Notes: generated by a model not told the origin, from the sequence alone. Numbered from the stretch's first letter, positions 20,712-33,365 are shown. The stretch is DNA of 46,335 nucleotides from Cochliopodium minus (GCA_024220525.1 JAMYWO010000037.1:49568-95902); one strand, 5' to 3'. A program made the numbers and translations.

Positions 20712-23700
20712 TTAATTATTAAAAACAGGAACAAAAAAGACTTGGGTTTCAATTTCTTTTCCAGATTTCAATTGATATCTTACTCTGAAGACCACATTCT
20801 TGCCATAAGGAACCTCAACGTAAATATCTTGAGAAGTGTCACCGTTCTCATAATCCGCTCTGACCATTAATTCATGTGTGAAGTAGGATTGATCATTTTC
20901 CCATTCGCATAACTCTGGATTGATACGGAAACTAAATTATAAGAGAAAAAAAATGTAAAAATTTAATTAGAAGAAATTTTTGTTTCTTACTCTTCCCAAG
21001 TGAGAGATGTATATCCGTACCACAAACAAACAAACTTCCCTTTTAATAATTTTAGTTAGATAAGAATAAAGAACTGAAATAAAAAAATTTGTTGCCGTTA
21101 AACTCAAGAAGATCAAATTCTTGTGTACCAGAAATTATTTGATATTCAAGGTTTTCTAATCTACACAAAACTGGCAACTTGATGCGGCGGCTCAATTCTA
21201 TTTCAAAGTCAGTGTCTTCGTCTTTGCCTGAATGCACAGTGGTGTTTTCCTCCAAGAGAACTTCTTCTTCCTCTTCTTTGATGAAAGCATTGATGAACTC
21301 TTGAGTGGAGTTTGCGAGAGGAAATAGAGTTACTAATTTTTATTAAAAAAAAATTATAAATAATTAACAAAATAAATGAAAAGATCAAATAAGTTTACCT
21401 GCTCCTGAATATTTTTGGGAATAAGTCTTTTCCAAAGAATAAGGGTCAGTATTCTTGAAAGATTCTCCATGACCAAACAACCCTTCGTTGTCAGAAAAAC
21501 GAGCTACCAACAAATGGTCATCTCTTGCATTTTGAAAGGATCCATCTCTGTAATAAACAGGTGTGTCTTCCAAAGTTAAAGAGTCAACATCACTTACTTC
21601 ATGTTTGGAGACAAATTCGCGATTTGGTTTGTGGTTTCTGTTGAGATATTGTTTGAATCTGTCACTTTCGTTGTTTTGTTGCATCACCGAGAAAATGCTG
21701 TTTCCTCCAAGTTTCTTATTGAGTGAGTTTGCGAAGACTTTGGCTTTGTTGATATCGTTTTGTGAAGCATTTTTTCCATATCTTGTGTAAATTATTGGTA
21801 CTTTTTTACCGTTTGGCAATTTCAATAATTCATATCCAACATAAACCTTCTCGTCATTCAAATCGTATTCTCCATTTTTGTTTCTCTCTTTTTGAAAAAT
21901 GAAAAATAAGTTTAAATTAAAACAATATCAAATAAAAAGTATATGATACCAATTTGCTTTTCTTGAGAGTTATCAATCTCGTAGAGTGCCTCTAATTCAA
22001 ATCGAAATGCATCGATAAACTCTTGAGTGGAGTTTGTGAGAGGAAATACAGTTACTAATTTGTATTAAAAAAAAAATTTTCAAATGAAACAAACAAATTA
22101 AAATTCAAATAAATTTACCTGCTCCTGAATATTTTTGGGAATAAGTCTTTTCCAAAGAATAAGGGTCAGTATTCTTGAAAGATTCTCCATGACCAAACAA
22201 CCCTTCGTTGTCAGAAAAACGAGCTACCAACAAATGGTCATCTCTTGCATTTTGAAAGGATCCATCTCTGTAATAAACAGGTGTGTCTTCCAAAGTTAAA
22301 GAGTCAACATCACTTACTTCATGTTTGGAGACAAATTCGCGATTTGGTTTGTGGTTTCTGTTGAGATATTGTTTGAATCTGTCACTTTCGTTGTTTTGTT
22401 GCATCACAGAGAAAATGCTGTTTCCTCCAAGTTTCTTATTGAGTGAGTTTGTGAGTTCCTTGGCTTTGTTGATATCATTTTGTGAAGTATTTTTTCCATA
22501 TCTTGTGTAAATTATTGGTACTTTTTTACCATTTGGCAACTTCAACAATTCATATCCAACATAAACCTTCTCGTCATCCAAATCGTATTCTCCATTTTTG
22601 TTTCTCTCTTTTTAAAAAATGAAAAATAAGTTTAAATAATTAAGAAGGATAAATGATACCAATTTGCTTTTCTTTTGGATCATCAATCTCGTATAGTGCC
22701 TCCACTTCATCATCCAATCCATTGGAGACAGTAGGAAATTTCTCAAGTGCTTGGATAACGTAAGAGAGGAAAGTCATCATGACTTTTTCCTCTGTAAAAA
22801 AATTGATTAAATTTGATGAAAGATTGTAAATTTATTTTGGTTTTTTTTACCAGGTTCCTCAGATATGTCCTCTGCTTTTACAATGTGAGGTACTTCAAAG
22901 TCTTCTTCGAGGATCCTAATCACTTCACGGAGATTGGATATCTTGTCACTTGAATCGAGAATCTTTCTAGGGTTGATGAGATGAGGCTTTTTAGCGTGTA
23001 TGGAACATGCTAAGACTCCTCCATCAACAAAACTAGAAGTCACATTGGAAACAGTGACAGGATATGGCTTGGTTAAGTTTTGGAAATACTTTACAATCAT
23101 TTCTTTCACTCCCAAACTTTCATTTTCGTTTTTTTCCCCATTTTCCCCATTTACCAAATCCAATTTGAGATTGTTTACTATAATTCATTTAATTAATAAA
23201 TTAATTAATTTAAATAAATTCTTTCAGAGAAATTTCATATTTTAAAAAAAAAAAAAAATTAATTACGATGATAATTGAGGATGAGCATCCAAATCAAACC
23301 CTGGAAACATTACTAATTAAAAAATGATTTGAAAATTTTTTTTCATTTTTCTTACCATAATCAATTTTAAATTGGATTCATAGATATCTACAGTTCCCAC
23401 ATTCTCCAATCTGATCCCATCATTCTTGAGCAATTCCAGCGAAAGGGTGATATTAGACATTTTTTGCATTTGAAATTTTGGTTTGGGAGAGATACCATTG
23501 ATTTTCTTCTTTGAGAGGATCTCTATCAATGTTGCCAATTTTACTCCATCTTGTAGCTCAGATTCCAATTTATCTATCACTACTTTTTGTGTCCCAAGGA
23601 TCAAATTGACCCAATTTTTAAATCTGTTGTGAAGGATCAATATTAATTTGCTTTTATATTTCGATAAAACTATTATTTACCCTATATATTGGACTCTTTG

Positions 23701-23852
23701 CCTATCAACAAACATTTAAATAAAATTTCTGAAAAGGATTTGATCATACCAGTTTTCCTAATAATTAATTTGATAAAATTGAAATATTTCGAATGTTATG
23801 TTGGCCTCTTTACCTTTAATCCTTCAAATGTGGTTACCAAATCTTCGCTCAT
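20712..23852 (-). CDS. CH-CH actin-binding protein with internally duplicated module
   Basis: Thirteen exons: 23852-23814, 23757-23750, 23701-23681, 23623-23356, 23300-23267, 23177-22851, 22791-22660, 22607-22119, 22054-21950, 21887-21399, 21332-21075, 21039-20991 and 20931-20712, giving 812 residues. Exon 2 is only 8 bases. Residues 1-276 are a type 1/type 2 CH pair of the alpha-actinin/filamin kind: W..VQ, FKNWVNLIL, LQDGVKLATLIEILS, KLIMGLIWMLIL, then SFVDGGVLACSIHAKKPHLI, VKAEDI and EEKVMMTFLS. F-actin binding is expected. Instead of spectrin or filamin repeats there are two near-identical 163-residue modules (exons 8 and 10; VYVGYELLKLPNGKKV to GEGL-like GLFGHGESFKNTDP) and a C-terminal beta-rich region ending VFFVPVFNN. 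The modules belong to no family I recognise. The 38-base intron before exon 12 is the least certain junction. Confidence 0.85.
21399..22607. repeat. 720-base-period tandem duplication within the CH-CH gene
   Basis: Segment 22119-22607 recurs at 21399-21887, offset exactly 720 bases. By eye there are about a dozen differences over 489 bases. None lie in the first 270 or so plus-strand bases (the 3' part of the exon). The rest cluster in the 5' part of the exon. The flanking exon ends encoding ALYEID...EKQI are also duplicated. Confidence 0.93.
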
Positions 23853-24141
23853 TCTAAATTAAAAGGAATTTGATTTGGATTTTGTAACAATAAAAATGAC
23901 TTACTTTTAAAATTCAAAAGTGATTTTTTTTTTTTTATTTATTTATTTAATTTTAATATTTATTCAAATTTATAAGTAAAAAATATGGAAATCACTTTGA
24001 TAAAATAAGAAGAAAAAAGTGATAATGTAAAAGGCAAACTTTGATTATTAAAAGTAAAAGATGAACTTGAAATTATCTATTATAAAAAAAGAAAGAAAAC
24101 ATTTCAATTTCTCTTTATTTACAATTAGATTGGGACATAAA

Positions 24142-25188
24142 TCATTTCCAAATGGTAGTCCCAATGATGTAACCATAATCACCAACATGAGCACCATTGA
24201 TAAGTGAGGAAGACTTGATAATTTTAAACATCAAAGTCGAAACCTCACCATTTTTGGCCAATACACCGGTATAAGTTCCTATCTCACCAAAACTATAGTT
24301 AACGGTGATATTGACCTCATTGGTATCTGGATTGAAGGTGCCAGAATATTCTTTCGAAAAATTGGCTTCCTTTTGAATATTTTTGCCCCTGATTTCATTG
24401 CCTATGATTTTGAAATATACTTCCGTGCCTCCAATATTTTCTTCACTTGATTTTCCTTTCCATAATTTCCAATTTGTAAAGCTACAAAATTTTCGTATGA
24501 TTAAATAATTGGTAGAATGAATAATGTAATTTTTTTACCAATCATCACCTCCAAGATATATTCTCGTTTTTGGTTTTTTGATTCCATCATATAATTGATC
24601 TTCTTCGTATTTTCCATCCAAAATCATATACTTGTTTCCTTTTTTTATTTTGTCAGACAAAATGCTCACAAATTTTTCTTTCTTTGAATCATAGAAAGTC
24701 ACTAACTGTTTTTTGGTGGTGGGAATCTCATGTTCTTTATTATCGATCTCCAATACAACATCATTGCTTTTTTCGCTAATAAGATTCAAAGATTGTGCAT
24801 TGTCTTTCTTTATAGGTATTTTTATTTGCTTACACCTTTGAATGATAAAGATTAAATATAAACTCAAAGAAAGATAATTTTACATATCTATTTGTAGTGT
24901 ATGAAGATTTTTAGAGGGTTCGATTTTGCAAGATTCTGATCTTGTTAATTCAATGGAGCTTATTACATTTGAGAAATTTAGGATGATGTTCTTCGAATTA
25001 TTTATCTCTATGTGATTGATAGTCTTTTTGATTGTGAGATTCAAATCATTGCAATTATTCACAATAAGGGAATGAGATGTGGCCACATTATTCAATTCAA
25101 TCTTTTGCCCTGATAAGTTATAGACCTTCCAGTGATTTCCTTCATAAAAATAGCCTTGTTTCTCTTCTATCTTTTGGATTTTGATCAT
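24142..25188 (-). CDS. CAP/CARP-domain protein (cyclase-associated protein C-terminal fold)
   Basis: Three exons: 25188-24884, 24835-24539 and 24481-24142, 313 residues. The N-terminal 100 residues match the right-handed beta-helix of CAP C-termini and tubulin cofactor C. They start with GNHWKVYNLSGQKIEL (compare the W.VEN.....I in CAP), then HSLIVNNCNDLNLTI, INHIEINNSKNIILNF and ISSIELTRSESCKIEPS. The N-terminal adenylyl-cyclase-binding and proline-rich parts of classic CAP are absent. A different C-terminal half follows, with TNWKLWKGKSSEENIGGTEV, YSGTFNPDTNEVNITV and GEIGTYTGVLAKNGEV; it looks beta-rich and I do not recognise it. Actin-monomer binding is plausible for the CAP-C part but unproven. 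Confidence 0.75.
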
Positions 25189-25381
25189 TCTTTGTTTTTT
25201 TTTGTTATAATTATTCCAATCATGATTTCCATTTTGTTATTGTTGTTCATTTCCTCGAAACAAATTTAGAAGAATTTGCTCAATTTTTTTATATTTTAAT
25301 ACAAAAAGAAAGTTCACAGAATTATCAATTACAGGAAACAGTGAGAAAATGTTAAATTATGAAATAATTAAAACAAATATC

Positions 25382-25720
25382 TCAATGATTTATTTCTATA
25401 ATTTTGTTTTCATTTTTATCAAAGGTATAGATCATGATTTTGGAATGATCTTCCTTATTTTCACAATCCTTATTCCCAAAATAAACTTTCACTTCCATTT
25501 TTCTCCCCTCAATTTTAATCACTCTCAAAATCTCTCCATAAAATAGGGGATTGTTCTCGTACATCTTTCCAAATTTAATTTTGGCAGCATCCAAACCTCT
25601 CCAATTTCTCTCAGTTTCATGAAATGTAACATAAATGTTGGGAGACAAAATTTTATTGATAATTGTGTTTATATCTTGATTATTGAGTAAAATATAGTAT
25701 TCTTTAAGAATCTCTTCCAT
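25382..25720 (-). CDS. SnoaL/NTF2-like domain protein
   Basis: A single exon of 112 residues from the ATG at 25720 to the TGA at 25382. It starts MEEILKEYYILLNNQDINTI and continues through HETERNWRGLDAAKIKF and KVYFGN to the end. The helix-then-bent-sheet pattern and the W-x-G-x2-A after the first strand resemble SnoaL-like/NTF2 cone-barrel domains, which may be enzymes or ligand binders; no function can be fixed. The ATG lies only 23 bases after the stop of the upstream RCC1 gene, so its promoter must overlap that gene, or the two could be co-transcribed. Confidence 0.6.
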   Translation of the reverse strand: MEEILKEYYILLNNQDINTIINKILSPNIYVTFHETERNWRGLDAAKIKFGKMYENNPLFYGEILRVIKIEGRKMEVKVYFGNKDCENKEDHSKIMIYTFDKNENKIIEINH

Positions 25721-25743
25721 AGAATGTATGGAGTTTTTTTTTT

Positions 25744-27101
25744 TTAATATGATGACAAAATCTCCCACAAAATGTATTTGGGAATTTTTAGATGGGTTTG
25801 TTTTTGATTCACCTTCAAACTCATAACAAAAACAAAAATACACTTTTTGGAAAAATCATCAAAATGAGAATGATTCTCAGGTGACCATTGAAAACGAACG
25901 CCATGGTTCATGATGAGAATATGAAGATTTTTCGCAATGGTGGTTGGAGAAAGTATTTCTTTCTTGTCACTAATTCCAACTCTTCCATCTTTATTGTACC
26001 CAAATCCAACCAATACACCATTCTTTTTGTAAATGAGTGAATGAGCATATCCAGCACAAATCATTGAGATCTTTGGATCACTCATTAATAACTTGGGTTC
26101 ATAAACATTGGTTATTTCTCCCGTTCCAAGTTGACCATAACCATTTCCTCCAAAAACTAACACGTCTCCATTTCCCTTCAAAAGTATCGAATGTTGATAT
26201 CCTAAGCTTATTTGTTTGATGTTTTTGTCTTTCATAATCAAATAAGGTTTAGTTAATTTTATAGAGTTTATTTCAAATTTTTTTCCCAATTTCCCGTTTT
26301 CGGTGTTTCCCATCCCAAATAAATCTCCATTTTCTTTGTAAATCATAAAGAAATTATATCCACAAGCTATTGCTTTGATATTTTCATCCTTCATCAATAA
26401 TTTCATTCCTGAATCATTTGTTTCTAAAGAGAAAGAAAGGTTCTTAAGAATAAAAAGGAAATGAAATCCAAAAAAAGAAAGTAAAAACCTTTACCATTTA
26501 AAATCTTGTACCCATATTCAATTGCTCCCATCATCCACAACCCTCCATCTTTTTTCAATATCAAGGTGAAAGTAGCTCCACAACAAATCTGTTTGATCTC
26601 TTCATCATTCATCAATAAGATGGGCTCAATTACATTCATGTTATCTTTCAATCCGAGTTGCTCATTTTCATTAGATCCAAATCCAAGGAGATCTCCATTT
26701 TGTTTGTATATCAAGGTGAAATCACTTCCACATCGAATGAATTTGATCCTCTCATCCTTCATCAATAATTTTGGTTGTTTCACTAATTCAGAAGTACTCA
26801 TTGAATGTCCATTTTGTTTATATCCGAAGGAATATAATTCTCCATTCTTCTTGAGGAAAAGAGAATGTGCACGTCCTATACTAATTTCAACTATTGTTTT
26901 ATCCTCAATCAATAAAGTTGGCTCCAAAACTTCTTTTCTTTCTAAACCACATTGTCCACTATCATTATTTCCAAATACCAGCAATTTTCCATTTTCTATT
27001 CAAAATAATACAACGGATAAGGGCGATTTGGAAATATAAAATTTTTTGTTACTGCAATAAATTAAATTATGTGTTGAAAAAGTTCCAAAATATCTTTGCA
27101 T
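25744..27101 (-). CDS. RCC1-repeat protein with C-terminal W-S-P-x-N-H module
   Basis: Exons 27101-27053, 26995-26495 and 26423-25744, 409 residues. About six RCC1 blades are visible: LVFGNNDSGQCGL, IGRAHSLFLKKNGELYSFG, CGSDFTLIYKQNGDLLGFG, CGATFTLILKKDGGLWMMG, CGYNFFMIYKENGDLFGMG and LGYQHSILLKGNGDVLVFG with CAGYAHSLIYKKNG. A seven-bladed propeller is likely. After it comes FQWSPENHSHFDDFSKK and LKIPKYILWEILSSYY, a tail that also ends the last gene of the window. Some RCC1 proteins are GEFs or ubiquitin-ligase parts; none of that is shown here. The first intron (phase 1, GTAACA...AATAG) was chosen because it joins the ATG exon in frame. Confidence 0.8.
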
Positions 27102-27167
27102 TTTTTTTTTTTTTTTGGAATTTAATTTTTAATCTAAACATGACAAAAAAGTCGGAAAAATCCAATT

Positions 27168-30100
27168 TTATTTGTTTTTTTCTCCGTTCTTCTTGATTGG
27201 AGAATCAATTCTCTCAAACAAAGCCTTGAATTCACCATCCACGTCACCCTTCTGGATTTGGGATTTGTACTGGTGAATGAAATTCCAAATGTAAGCCAAA
27301 TAATCATTTTCAACTTCAGGAGGAACATTCAAAACGGATGAACTATTGTTTGAAACAATGTTTAACAAAATTAAGTTTAAAATAAAAAAAAAACTAACAA
27401 ATAAAAATAGATAATTACCTGTCAACTGGCTTCTCGATTGGTGAAATGATTTGCTTGTAGAACTCTCTCATTTGAGGGGTTTCAGATTCGACAAAGTTAT
27501 CAAAGGTGGCCAAGAAAGGTTGTTTCTCAGAGGGAGCGGTCTCGTTAGCTAAGTTCTGTAGGATACGAGAGATGTTCATGAGATCTTTTTGTGCAGACTT
27601 TTTTGGTGGTTCGGTAGTGAGCGCTTTTAATTGAAAAAAAAAATGGAAGTAAATAAAGAAAAAATAAAAAGAGAATTTAAAAATATTAAATTTTTTACCA
27701 TAAACTGCAGGAGAGACAAGAGAAGGATTGACGGCTCTCAACATGAGAAAGGCTCCGATGGACTTGAATTGTTCGTCAGAGTCGAACTTGGTACCAACTT
27801 GTTTGTAAATGTTGGTCAACATACCTGTTTTTAATAGAAATAATAATAAAAAGAAAATAGTATAAGTTTATTTACGTCTCAAATCAGTGGGCATGATAAC
27901 CAATGAGTTGATGATTCTTCTTTCCAATTGAGTCAAATAAATTAATAATTGGTAACTGTTTGCACGAATGTAAAGCTCATCAACCTATTAAAAAAAATAA
28001 TATTAATAAATTTAAAAATTATTAAAAAGATTTTTTACTTCTCCTCCAAGTTTTTCAGGGTTCAACTCAGTACTCACGAAATCCATTCTAATCTCCTCTT
28101 CGTCATAATTAGACTTATTTTTGGAAGAATTTTCCTCTCCTCCCAACTGCTCCTCCTTCTTGGCTTTTTGGTAGAGTTGGTGCAAGAGTGTGGCGTTAGT
28201 CTTGTCAAGAAAAAATGAATAAAATTAAAAAATAAAAATGAAAATGAAAATAAAAGTAAAAATAAAAATAAAAATAAAAATAAAAATAAAAATAAAAATA
28301 AAAATAAAAATAAAAATAAATAATAAAACGAAATGAAAAATAAATAAAAATAAAAAATTTATTTAAAAAAATTATTAATTCAAAAATAAAAAATAAAAAT
28401 GAATGAAAATGAAAATAAAAATAAAAATAAAAATAAAAATAAAATTATGATTTTACCCACCACAAATAATAGAGACAGTTCAACTTGATGTAGATGGTGA
28501 AATAGTTGGAAGCAATGGAGTTTTGTCTGAAGAGAGTACCCTTGGAAGTGGTCTTGATCATCTCGATGGTTAACAAACTTTCGAACAAATCGACTCTCAA
28601 GGGTTCAGTTTGGAAGATATGGGCCAAAGCCTTAGGAACTTGCTCGATCTCTTCCTTTCTCGTTTCGATTTGGGTGACCATGAGATTGACCAAACCCAAA
28701 TGTTTGACTAATTCTTTTCTGAGCTCTTTGAGATTGTTTTCGTATCCAGAAATATCGTAAACAGGCTTTTATTTGAGAAAAAAAAAAAAGATAACAAAAT
28801 CAATTTATAAAAAAGATTAAAGATTCTAGAAGAAGAAATAAAAATTAATATTGAGTACCTTATAACTGTTAGGAAAGATGAGTGTTTGAAAATTAGGTTT
28901 TTTTACTTTAGGATCATCTTCAACACCTCTTCTCTTGAAAAACACTAAGAAAAGAAGCAAGAGCAACAACAAGAGGAATAAAAATCCTCCTCCCAACCCC
29001 ACACCTAGACCAATACCCAATTTTCTATTTGAAGCGTTACAATCTCTCACTTTGCAATCTATTTCGGAACAAGAAACTCCAGTGTAGCCAGTGTAGCAAG
29101 TACAAGTATTAATCGCTAATGAAAAAATGAAGATAAATTAATTTTTTTTGTTTGTATAATCAGGAAATCTTACCTGTACAGTTTCCATTTCCTGAACAAT
29201 TGTTCTTAGGTGAACAATCAAACAAACCACAGTCACTTCCTGTATAGCCAGACAAACATCTACATCTATTGGCAGAAATACAAACTCCGTGATCCGAGCA
29301 ATTTTTGAGGGTTCTGCAATCAGGAGATTCACAACTGACCCCATAATAACCTCCGATACAAGTGCATGAAGAGGGTCCTATTAAAAAATGAATTTAAAGA
29401 ATTGATAATTTTATCAGTTTAGTTCTTACCTGTACAATTTCCTCTTCCTCCACAATTATTAACATATTGACAATCAAACTGATCACACGCAGCCGATTTA
29501 TAACCTACATTGCAAGTACAAGTATTAGGTCCGACACAAGATCCATTGTTGCAATTATTAAGGGATGAACAATTGTAGGAATTACAGGTGGTTCCACTAA
29601 AACCATTGCTACAAGTACAAGAGTTAGGACCTATATTTTTCATTAAATATATAACAATTTATTTTAATTTTCTAAAGTTTTTGAATACCTGTGCAATTTC
29701 CTCTTCCATAACAGTCATTAGCTTGAGTACAATCAAATGTATCACAAGTGGTGCCATTATAACCTGAAAAGCAAGAGCATACATTAGGTGAGCTGCAAAC
29801 TCCATTTCCGTTACAAGAGTTCACTCCTGAACAGTTGAAACTTAAGCAAGTAGAACCGTAATATCCATCAATGCAAGAACAAAGGTTGGATCCTTAAATA
29901 TGAAACAATAACTTTTTTTATTTCGAAATTTAAAGTTTTTTACCTATACAAGTTCCCTTTTGATTACAATTATTGGCCTGAGCACAATCAAAAGTAGTGC
30001 AATTATCTCCTGTATATCCAGTAGTACAATTACAAGTAGCAGGCCCCGTACATGTACCTTGACCAGAACAGTTATTCTTACTTGAGCAATCAAAGTTACT

Positions 30101-33100
30101 GCAAGTTGTACCAGCATAACCTGGATTACAGGTACAAGAATTCGATCCTTGAAAAATAAATGTTTAATGAATCAATATTACTAAATAAATGATTCTTACC
30201 TGTGCAATTCCCCTGCCCATTACAATTGTTGGCTTGGGTGCAGTCGAAAATACTACAATTAGATCCAGTATAACCTGGGTTACAACTGCAAGTAGCAGGG
30301 CCACTACATACACCATGGCTCGAGCAGTTATTCACAGATGAACAATCATTAGTATCGCAAATTGGTCCACTATAACCAGGAAAACAAGAACAAATTTTCG
30401 GACCTACAAAGTTGGAATCAGATGAGATTGTTATAAAAAAAAATATTTTTATTCTTACCTGTGCAATTTCCTTGTGATGTACAATTATTTGCCAGAGAAC
30501 AATCGAACTCTGTACAATTAGTACCTTTGTAGCCTTGATTACAACAGCAAAGATTAGGACCACAACAGGTTCCATTTCCACTGCAATAATTGACACTTGG
30601 ACAAATGAAAGCACTGCAAGTTGTCCCATTATAGCCAGGATTACATGTACAATTGTTAGGTCCAGTACAATTACCTTTTCCACTGCAAAAATTTACACCA
30701 GGGCACGCAAAATTAGTACAATTCGTTCCATTATAACCAGAGAAACACGTGCAATTAAAAGGTCCACTGCAATAACCATTTGAACTACAATTTGCACGAA
30801 TAGAACAATCAAAAGAGCTACAAGTAAATCCTGTGTATCCTGGATTACAACTACATGTATTAGGACCAGTACAATTTCCATTTCCATTGTTACAATTGTT
30901 GATATTAGAACAATCAAAAACACTACAATTAGCTCCCTTATAGCCGGTGTAGCATGTGCAATTATTAGGTGATCCACAAAATCCATTTCCATTGCAATTG
31001 TTGTTGGGTATGCACGTTGGTGTGGTGCAAATAGAACCAGTCCACCCAGGATTACAAGTACAATTATTTGGTCCTAATAATGTAAGAAATAATTTTTGGT
31101 TAACAAACTTGTTTCTTACCAGAACAATTTCCGTTGTTGCAGCTCAGTTGACTGCATAATTTAATGTTTTAGAAACAAATTATAAATTAAAAGTTGAATT
31201 ACCAAACTGGTGTGTTACATCTTGATTTTAATAAAAAATATGATAAACTTGAAGAAAATAGTTTTAAAAAGTCTTTTACAAAGTTCCAGACCACCCTAAT
31301 ATTTATTATTTAAAACTTTTAAATATTCAGTTTATAAAAAACTTACCTTCGGCACACGTACATACATCCGGTGCTGTACAAGTACCTGGAGCACAATTAC
31401 TATTACAAATAGGAGCAGCACAATTTTGATTTATATCATAGCCAGATACACAAGTACATGTGTCAGGAGCAACACTGTAGAAAAAAAATTTAAAAAAAAA
31501 GTTTATTTTATTAAAATAATACCAATTTCCATTTGGAAATGAGCAATTCCCTTTTGAACTGCAATCTATTTGTGTGCAATTTGATCCTTTATTTAATTTG
31601 AAGTTTAAAACTTAATATGAAACGAGATAAAATAATTTTACCAGAGTATCCACTAAAGCATTTGCAAATGTTACACCCATCACATTCACCGTTGTTACAA
31701 AAAGTAGGGGAAGGGCCTAGAAAATTTTTATTCAAAGAGTTTCAACAAAGAAAAAAATCTTACAAGATGTGCTATTTAGTGTAACACAACCAGTCTCTGG
31801 GCTGTTTTGAAAAAAATTTGAGAGAAAAAAAATTTGAGAGAAAAAAAATTTAAATAAATTTGAAAATCTTACGAGGACCAACCACAGTCACAATTTAAAC
31901 AAATTCCATTGGAACATGTACCTTTTCCATTACAAGCGCCATCAGGACCTATAAAAATTATAAAGATCGAAAATAAAATAAAAAAAACTTTGTTTACCAG
32001 GGCAAGGAACTTGAAAAGTGTATATTAAGGTGTCGGTTGTCCATGTCGAACCATTGTTTAGAGATACATAAACATTGTTAGGGCCTGATGAAAAATTTGT
32101 TCCCACAGGTAAATAAGCAGTGAGCGAGATGGAACTTATGAGTGTAACATTTGTCAAAATAACGCTGCCTATTCTTACTTGAATGGGAACACTCCCATTA
32201 GAAAAATAAGTGAAAAAATTTTGCCCCTATCAAAAAATTATGGATAATTGAATAATCGAGTATTATAAATCAAATATCAAAGTTAAATTATATTATATTT
32301 CAATTTTATCCTTACATTCACTGTTATAATCGTGCCATTTCCTATGTTTCCATTTTGATTGATAGGATTCACAGCTTTTGATCACAAAATAAGTTTAATA
32401 ATTTACATATAGTAAATCCAAAAAAAAAAATTACTCAATACTCTGGTATCAAAATTGTACTTCATATCCAATTGATCTCCAAATATATTTATTGAATCAA
32501 TTTTTGAACATCCCACATTACATCTAATTATAAATAATATTATAAATGCTAAAAAGAGAATTAAATATATTTACGGAAGAAATAGTCTATAACTAATCTG
32601 GAAACTTCCTGTCATATCAGATGCACTGAATGGAAAACTTGGTGCATTGAATACGCAAGTTGATGCGGTTGTAAATGTACAATTAGTTGTGCTGTTCGAT
32701 GATTTACCCCCAGCAATGAATTTGACGTCCTTATTGGAATTATAATCAATTATCAAAGATAAAAAAAAAAATTACAGTGACAGAGGTAGGATTATTGCTA
32801 TTACCCACTAAAATTTTGGGATTAAAAAAAAATTATTTTTAAAATTATTCGATTATATCTTACAAGAAACATTTATTGATGAAACCAAACTCAATATATT
32901 TACATTCGTTGTGGTTGGAAGAGAGATAAAAAAAACATTGCTGACCACATTTGTATAACTGCTATTATAAATAAGAGAATTTGAAGAAGCCTTTGAAAAA
33001 TAAAAAAATGAATATTTTGATATTTTTTGGCAAAATCAAAAAAATTTACAAAAGTTGAAGGATTGTTATCGCAAATAGAGTTGATGTTATTAGAACTATC

Positions 33101-33303
33101 ATTAAAAAAATTTTGCAAAGTGGGGTGGAAAATATAATAAACTGTGTAGATATTTTTATTTTGATTTACATTAAATAACCAGTGGCGGGATTAGCTTGTG
33201 TGGATGAATTACATTGGAATGTTGCGGTCAAATTACCAAATATAGTTCCCTGAGTTAAATGAAATAGAAATACAAGAAGTACAAATAAAAATACACTTTT
33301 CAT
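27168..33303 (-). CDS. Receptor: IPT/TIG + ~21 EGF-like repeats + TM + cytoplasmic RasGAP domain
   Basis: About 30 exons and roughly 1,430 residues. Signal peptide MKSVFLFVLLVFLFHLTQG begins at 33303. N-terminal exons 33303-33180, 33141-33050, 32990-32864, 32807-32776, 32729-32575, 32523-32435, 32374-32316 and 32226-31998 are Asn/Ser-rich. They contain an IPT/TIG-type stretch (VNPINQNGNIGNGTIITVNG...VYVSLNNGSTW). From about 31949 to 29100, phase-1 exons encode about 21 units of the form C.G.G.C.GP..C.C..GY.G..C. The exon around 28859-29117 has a span LGGGFLFLLLLLLLLFLVFF and a KRR stop-transfer. Then 28760-27168 encodes a RasGAP fold: arginine-finger region GTLFRQNSIAS (near 28520), FLMLRAVNPSLVSP (27699-27824 exon) and LMNISRILQNLANETAP. 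Expected activity is stimulating GTP hydrolysis by a Ras-like GTPase under control of an extracellular ligand. The protein stops soon after the GAP domain. Confidence 0.88.
28240..28330. repeat. (AAATAA)n tract in an intron of the receptor gene
   Basis: More than a dozen AAATAA units lie in the intron between two exons of the cytoplasmic RasGAP region, with a second shorter run near 28405-28445. Confidence 0.9.
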
Positions 33304-33365
33304 TTTTTTTATATTTTTAAAAATTATTTTTAATAAACTTTCTAATCACAAATATTCGAAAAGAT

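Noticed and set aside
28240-28445. Regular repeat block considered as a CRISPR-like or tandem gene array
   Set aside because: It is a simple AAATAA microsatellite inside an intron, with no unique spacers, and the organism is eukaryotic.
30459-31076. Alternative frames in the EGF exon rich in Ile/Thr/Val
   Set aside because: They come from reading the Cys/Gly/Asn-rich repeat codons out of frame. The cysteine frame has regular EGF spacing and joins all neighbours in phase 1.
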